This document shows, one piece after another, positions 49,229 through 51,526 of a stretch of DNA of 51,526 nt (position 1 is the first letter of the stretch; each line of letters starts with the position of its first letter). The position numbers were made by a program, and so were the translations under genes. This DNA is from Trichomonas tenax (lineage: Eukaryota > Parabasalia > Trichomonadida > Trichomonadidae): contig JALKBU010000288.1 of NCBI GenBank assembly GCA_023091735.1, positions 1 to 51,526 of the forward strand, read 5' to 3'. Under the pieces are notes generated by a model, which saw only the letters and a program-made list of their open reading frames with translations, was not told where the DNA came from and did no database searches.

Positions 49229-49717
49229 TTATTGCGTGGCTATTGTATTGTTTTTTATTTACTATAGATCTAAAAATTCTTAATAATATATTAACTATAT
49301 CATTATGCTTTTGTTAATTGTATCTTCTGATTGAATATATTAAAGACGTTCCTCATGATTCTTTGGATCACAGCTCAAAATAAAGTTTTGAGATCAAAAT
49401 AATAGAAAACAGTTTTGAGAATATATAGCGTGCTTATTATAATTTTTCCTAAAATATAACAATCGTATTTCAATATAGCTGCTGTAAGCTTGAGATACGC
49501 TCAATAATGTTAAATGTGCTATTCTTATAAATTATAGCATTATAACATATATATTTCAATAGACTGTACATATTTAGAAAGACAATGAGGAATTGAAGAT
49601 AGTTGCTTGAAGTCTTTTTTGTAGTGGAAAATATTTTATTTTACATGTCAGATTTTTAAAAGGGGTGGTTTATGTGTCATTTTGTCAAAAATACTTAATA
49701 AAAATATTTCATTAGAC
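49229..49717. other. AT-rich intergenic region
   Basis: Spacer after the bromodomain gene. AT-rich with no accepted gene or repeat. Confidence 0.4.
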
Positions 49718-49870
49718 TCATCCACTACCAACAAAAGTAGCGAGAGCAAAACCGAAAGCTGTTTCAATGCAAAATGGTTCGGCAAATCTAACTTTGAACA
49801 TTTCCTTAGATTGCCAGACACTGTTAACAGATACTTTGTCTGAACTTGGCTTCTGCTGGCTCTCGGCCAC
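49718..49870 (-). pseudogene. Possible C-terminal gene fragment, 50 codons
   Basis: On the minus strand a frame bounded by TAA upstream (49873-49871) and TGA (49720-49718) encodes about 50 residues of normal composition, with segments such as KVSVNSVWQSKEMFKVRF and CIETAFGFALATFVGSG. It has no start codon at its 5' end. GC content is higher than in the flanks. It may be the tail of a lost gene. A second frame on the same strand is also open here, so coding is not certain. Confidence 0.25.
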
Positions 49871-49927
49871 TTATCTTTTAGCAAAAATGAATAAACTACT
49901 CTATAGTATATAATGGGTGTCCGAAAA

Positions 49928-50048
49928 AATTTTTTGATTGAGGAACAAAAACAATGTCTGTTCCTAATAGTGTCACTTTTGAGTAAATAATTTTTTGATT
50001 GAAGGAAAAACGATGAAAAAAAAAAAACAATGTCTGCTCCGAATAGTG
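49928..50048 (+). repeat. Tandem duplication of the MFS gene leader and first codons
   Basis: Copy 1 (from ~49928) and copy 2 (from ~49988) share TTTTTTGATTGA, a purine-rich AAAACA stretch, ATGTCTG, and CCNAATAGTG. Their ATGs (49954 and 50030) are 76 bp apart. Copy 1 ends after ten codons at TAA (49984), so it is not a usable start. It contains an initiator-like TCACT at 49973. Confidence 0.7.
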
Positions 50049-51340
50049 ATCCTCTGATCGAGACACAGGATTCTGGACAAAGCAAAAGTAACATCCCGTG
50101 GTTCATCGCTATGATTCTTCTGTCATTTGTATCACTTACCACAGGATCGATTAACATTTTTCCAAGTTTAAAGGATGAATTCGTTTCGCAGCTCGGGTTT
50201 TCGCCTAATTTCTCAAAATTCATGCTCACAATTGGTGCCACGTTGATGTACGTTACTTTACCAACAGGAATTTTTATGGATAAATTCGGTGACTTGTTGA
50301 CTCTTTTAATATCAAACATCACCATGGTTATCGGTTACTTAGTCATTTTCTTCATTCCATCGAAAATTGTATTCATGATTTTCTTCTTTATTGCTGCATT
50401 TGGCTGTTCTTCGTGTTTTATTTCTATTTTGCAGATTGCGTTGTCAAGGAATCCAAAGCTTACAGGTATTTCTGTCTCTCTCGTTTCTTCTTCATTATCT
50501 CTCGCGGTTGGATTATTACTTAAAGTTTATAACACAGGAGAAAGCGTTTTCAAGAATACACTCAAAATAAAGGCAGGAATTAAGTTCCTTGTCATCATTG
50601 TTCTTCTTATATCGACAATTGGATCTACGATTGCATATTTCCTTTTCAGGAAATACAAAGCACCAAGATCCAACACCACGTCCGCTGTTGCATTTTTAAA
50701 ATTAGATGTTATACGTGATTACAGACTCTATATACTGTTGTTCACAATGATGTTCACTGTTTTCGATGGAATGCTCGTCATTGAAGCCGGCGCACATGTT
50801 TGGAACGCGTATGATCCTTCATATAGTTCTGCAACAAACGATTGGATGATCGTGTTCTCATTGCTAAATATGATTTTCACAATACTTTTGAGCTCGCTCA
50901 TTAACTTCATTGTAAATAAATATAACACAGGCCTTACGCGCATCGTTGGCATCCTTTGGATGGTCCTTTCATTCGTCCCATTGGTGAATGCACTCGTATT
51001 CAAGTTTGGCAAAAATAGAGCACTTTTTGGTATCTTCTATTCTATGCAAGGTATTCCATTCGGTTTAGGCCTCACAATGGTTCCTGCTATGACATCAGAA
51101 CTCTTTGGAAACAATATGTATGGTTTTGCATTTGGTATTGTCCAGTTTGGTTCCATTGCATCGACTTTATCAACAATGTACATCATGGATCCTCTCCAAA
51201 AGTCTGGAATAACTACTGTATTTATTTTTGTTGGAATAATACATATATTGATTGGATTAGTCCTCCTCTTTATAAAGAGGAAAGACTCTTATTCTGCTAT
51301 AACTATGAAATCAAATCAGATTGGTGTTGATTTTCCATAA
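50030..51340 (+). CDS. Major facilitator superfamily transporter
   Basis: The 436 residues have about twelve hydrophobic spans in two groups of six, separated by a cytosolic loop near residues 210-230 (FRKYKAPRSNTTS). Typical MFS features are the loop after span 2 (GIFMDKFGD, a variant of the G-x-x-x-D-R/K-x-G-R motif) and small-residue-rich spans such as GIPFGLGLTMVPAMTSE. The overall style resembles the nodulin-like/monocarboxylate-type MFS branch. It is a proton- or gradient-coupled small-molecule carrier; the substrate cannot be read from sequence. The ATG at 50030 is preceded by a duplicated leader, an out-of-frame ATG at 50013 and a run of 12 A. Confidence 0.9.
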   Translation: MSAPNSDPLIETQDSGQSKSNIPWFIAMILLSFVSLTTGSINIFPSLKDEFVSQLGFSPNFSKFMLTIGATLMYVTLPTGIFMDKFGDLLTLLISNITMVIGYLVIFFIPSKIVFMIFFFIAAFGCSSCFISILQIALSRNPKLTGISVSLVSSSLSLAVGLLLKVYNTGESVFKNTLKIKAGIKFLVIIVLLISTIGSTIAYFLFRKYKAPRSNTTSAVAFLKLDVIRDYRLYILLFTMMFTVFDGMLVIEAGAHVWNAYDPSYSSATNDWMIVFSLLNMIFTILLSSLINFIVNKYNTGLTRIVGILWMVLSFVPLVNALVFKFGKNRALFGIFYSMQGIPFGLGLTMVPAMTSELFGNNMYGFAFGIVQFGSIASTLSTMYIMDPLQKSGITTVFIFVGIIHILIGLVLLFIKRKDSYSAITMKSNQIGVDFP

Positions 51341-51526
51341 AATTAGTTCTATTTATACACGAGAAAAAATTATTTATTTCATAGGTAATTGCATAACTTA
51401 GTAGTATAGTGAGGGGGCTACTTGTCATTCTATATATAGAGGATGTATTCCAACATATATATAGAGTGTAATTCCGAGCAACTAATTTTTTAAGTTAATT
51501 TTTAAAATAATTTATTTTTTTATTTG
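51341..51526. other. 3' flank at window end
   Basis: AT-rich, with short TATATATAGAG repeats near 51435 and 51457. No gene was recognised. Confidence 0.4.

Noticed and set aside
49648..50325. 225-codon minus-strand open frame covering the MFS start
   Set aside because: It runs antisense through the start of a convincing MFS gene and has chance-like composition there. Only the 49718-49870 part, in another frame, looks protein-like.

Overview
The window is nuclear DNA from a flagellated protist, most likely a parabasalid (trichomonad) such as Tritrichomonas or a close relative. The evidence is: AT-rich spacers between compact genes that nearly all lack introns; a trichomonad-type initiator (TCAYW) a few bases to about 40 bases upstream of many start codons; the alternative M3 plus M5 (CCTTT) core promoter on two ribosomal-protein genes; one exact copy of the trichomonad 3' splice motif ACTAACACACAG paired with GTATGT; a leishmanolysin (GP63)-like gene; a CDC50 subunit; an axonemal-type dynein heavy chain; and a Mutator-like DNA transposon. 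The species call is inference. No rRNA, tRNA or CRISPR was recognised.

Layout. 1-4 kb: an ankyrin-repeat gene whose 5' end may lie in a separate upstream exon, then beta-tubulin on the minus strand. 4-7.3 kb: a gene-poor stretch holding a decayed 2.06-kb element with terminal inverted repeats. 7.3-15 kb: three minus-strand genes, for a divergent PPP phosphatase, a 996-residue type I surface protein, and the HOPS/CORVET subunit Vps16. 15-20.7 kb: a Wntless-like multi-pass protein, a Nop53-like ribosome-assembly factor divergent with an unknown gene, eL33, a spliced locus with no substantial reading frame, and ubiquitin-eL40. 20.9-23.3 kb: a 653-bp MULE-type miniature element with 218-bp inverted repeats and a 10-bp target duplication, then a glycine-rich protein and a small unknown gene. 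23.3-29.2 kb: CDC50, an unknown disordered protein, a second Wntless-like protein, a broken reading frame, and a coiled-coil gene. 29.7-31.5 kb: a GP63-like protease gene split by a frame change inside an AT repeat. 32-44.3 kb: a single-exon dynein heavy chain. 44.3-51.3 kb: a helical-repeat protein, a long coiled-coil protein, a bromodomain protein and an MFS transporter.

Several genes fit two themes, motility or cytoskeleton (beta-tubulin, dynein) and membrane traffic or cell surface (Vps16, CDC50, two Wntless-like proteins, GP63-like, the large surface protein, the glycine-rich protein, MFS). There is no sign that they form an operon or a physically linked pathway. Orientation is mixed, with short shared promoters (32-130 bp between divergent starts) and tight convergent 3' ends (38 bp between the dynein and helical-repeat stops). 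No clearly new multi-gene system is evident. The most unusual items are the spliced locus without a substantial ORF, the MULE-type miniature element, and the frame-broken GP63-like gene.
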